Assembly (NCBI RefSeq): GCF_002795825.1
Contig: NZ_CP018800.1
Location: 248,001 to 312,000, forward strand
Origin: Mariprofundus ferrinatatus
GTDB taxonomy: Bacteria > Pseudomonadota > Zetaproteobacteria > Mariprofundales > Mariprofundaceae
Length of the DNA stretch: 64,000 nucleotides
Reading direction: 5' to 3'
A program made the position numbers and the translations under genes. Positions within the stretch are counted from its first letter, which is position 1; every line of letters starts with the position of its first letter. The notes below the pieces were generated by a model. It saw only the letters and a list, made by a program, of their open reading frames with translations, was not told where the DNA came from and made no database searches. Below are positions 63,189-64,000 of the stretch, piece after piece.

Positions 63189-64000
63189 TTGAGAGTTGTC
63201 TTTGCCGGATCGGGTGCGGTGGGGAGCCACTATGGCAGCCGCATGCAACAGGCCGGAAACGAAATTATCTACCTGGCTCGCGGAGCGCACCTGGAGGCGC
63301 TTCAGAAGTACGGGCTGCTGCATGAGTCGGAGGGGAGGAGGCTGAGCCTGAAGGTGCATGCGGGCTGCGCTCCTGATCTGGCTGCAGGGGCGGATGTGGT
63401 TGTTTTCAGCAGCAAGATGACCGGGCTTGAGGATCTGATTGAAACCGTCAAAGGGTCAATCACTCCGGACAGCCTGCTGGTGACGCTGCAGAACGGTATT
63501 GAGGCGCCTGATTGGGTTGCGAAAGCATTTCCCGATAATGCTGTCGCTGCCGGCAGCGCATTTATCGGGGCGCGCCTTGAGGCTCCGGGCCATGTGATCC
63601 ATTCGGCTGCAGGTGGTATCAGGCTTGGTTTGTGGCAATGCGGGGCGGGGGAGCATCAGCTCTGCGGACTTGTCGAACAATTGCAGGCTGGCCATGTACC
63701 GGCCCGAATCGATGACGATCCTGCCGCCATGCTGTGGCGGAAACTGCTCTGGAATACCGGTTTTAACGCGATAACAGCCATTTCCCGGCGATTCGCCAGA
63801 GAGATGTGTGAGTCTGAAGAGTTGCTGGCAATCGTGCAGGCTGCAATGCGGGAAACCGTTGCCGTAGCGCTGGCCGAAGGGATTGATATAGGCGAGCAGG
63901 ATATCCTAAGGCATATCGATGCGACGCTCATGATGGGGCCGGTAAAAACAAGCATGTGGCAGGATATTGAGGCAGGGCATCTGACTGAGGTCGACTATCT
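63189..64000 (+). CDS. panE: 2-dehydropantoate 2-reductase, N-terminal part (runs off window end)
   Basis: Ketopantoate reductase of pantothenate synthesis; 270 codons are visible and the frame is open at base 64000. VVFAGSGAVGSHYGSRM is the NADP site, TLQNGIEAP and MLWRKLLWNTGFNAITA carry the catalytic Asn and Lys regions, and TSMWQDIEAGHLTEVDY is the family signature near the C terminus. The start is probably TTG at 63189, just after GGAGGGAG; no ATG suits it. Divergent from maeB. ApbA/PanE-family proteins of other function are not excluded. Confidence 0.9.
   Translation, partial: MRVVFAGSGAVGSHYGSRMQQAGNEIIYLARGAHLEALQKYGLLHESEGRRLSLKVHAGCAPDLAAGADVVVFSSKMTGLEDLIETVKGSITPDSLLVTLQNGIEAPDWVAKAFPDNAVAAGSAFIGARLEAPGHVIHSAAGGIRLGLWQCGAGEHQLCGLVEQLQAGHVPARIDDDPAAMLWRKLLWNTGFNAITAISRRFAREMCESEELLAIVQAAMRETVAVALAEGIDIGEQDILRHIDATLMMGPVKTSMWQDIEAGHLTEVDY

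Overview
The window is a dense, mostly housekeeping stretch of a Gram-negative proteobacterial chromosome, at roughly 55-60% GC by eye. Outer-membrane genes (lptD, surA), an isc-type cluster, UbiG, the hemA-prfA-prmC block and the rpsO-pnp pair all point to a proteobacterium. The combination of a c-di-AMP cyclase operon with many c-di-GMP and PAS proteins would fit a marine zetaproteobacterium of the Mariprofundus type. That placement is an impression from gene content, not a demonstrated fact. Both ends of the window cut through genes: bioA at the left and a panE-like gene at the right.

Layout. 1-4.7 kb: bioA end, a radical SAM gene coupled to it, a DUF190/Crp-Fnr pair, and a GAF-GGDEF cyclase. 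4.7-10.98 kb: rnr, tRNA-Leu(CAG), xerD, citrate synthase and a REC-PAS-HD-GYP regulator. 10.99-13.4 kb (minus): dcd-metF-symporter. 13.5-16.0 kb: leuC-leuD and a DUF1905 gene. 16.0-19.0 kb (minus): overlapping znuA-znuC-znuB-RDD operon. 19.1-28.1 kb (plus): an unrecognised 740-residue protein, tilS, then ftsH-folP-cdaA-cdaR-glmM. 28.2-34.3 kb (minus): ubiG-lptD-surA-pdxA-yqgE. 34.4-36.3 kb: two oligopeptide-type permeases and a small membrane protein.

36.4-39.4 kb (minus) is the most accessory-looking part. It holds an AT-rich hypothetical gene and a tight three-gene cluster in which two related alanine-rich coiled-coil proteins flank a PAS-HD-GYP gene broken by one missing base. 39.8-41.9 kb: nagZ and a dicarboxylate/amino-acid symporter. 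42.0-48.7 kb: rpsO, pnp, an M16 peptidase, cysE, iscR, iscS and an iscA-like gene. 48.7-55.2 kb: an ACT-domain protein, def, mutM, argS, a SPOR protein, amgK-like kinase, slyD-like FKBP and a His-rich exported peptide. 55.3-59.6 kb (minus): lipoprotein, prmC, prfA, hemA and a JAB-like protein. 59.7-64 kb: M23 peptidase, maeB (minus), panE (partial).

How the genes fit together. Cyclic dinucleotide signalling recurs: a GGDEF cyclase, two HD-GYP proteins and a membrane diadenylate cyclase operon that also carries the cell-wall enzyme GlmM. Envelope biogenesis is heavily represented (LptD, SurA, GlmM, NagZ, AmgK-like, SPOR, M23, FtsH). CysE next to IscR/IscS/IscA links cysteine supply to Fe-S assembly. 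No CRISPR array, insertion sequence, prophage or integron was seen. The candidates I consider least described are the coiled-coil/PAS-HD-GYP cluster at 37.4-39.4 kb and the 740-residue protein at 19.1-21.3 kb.
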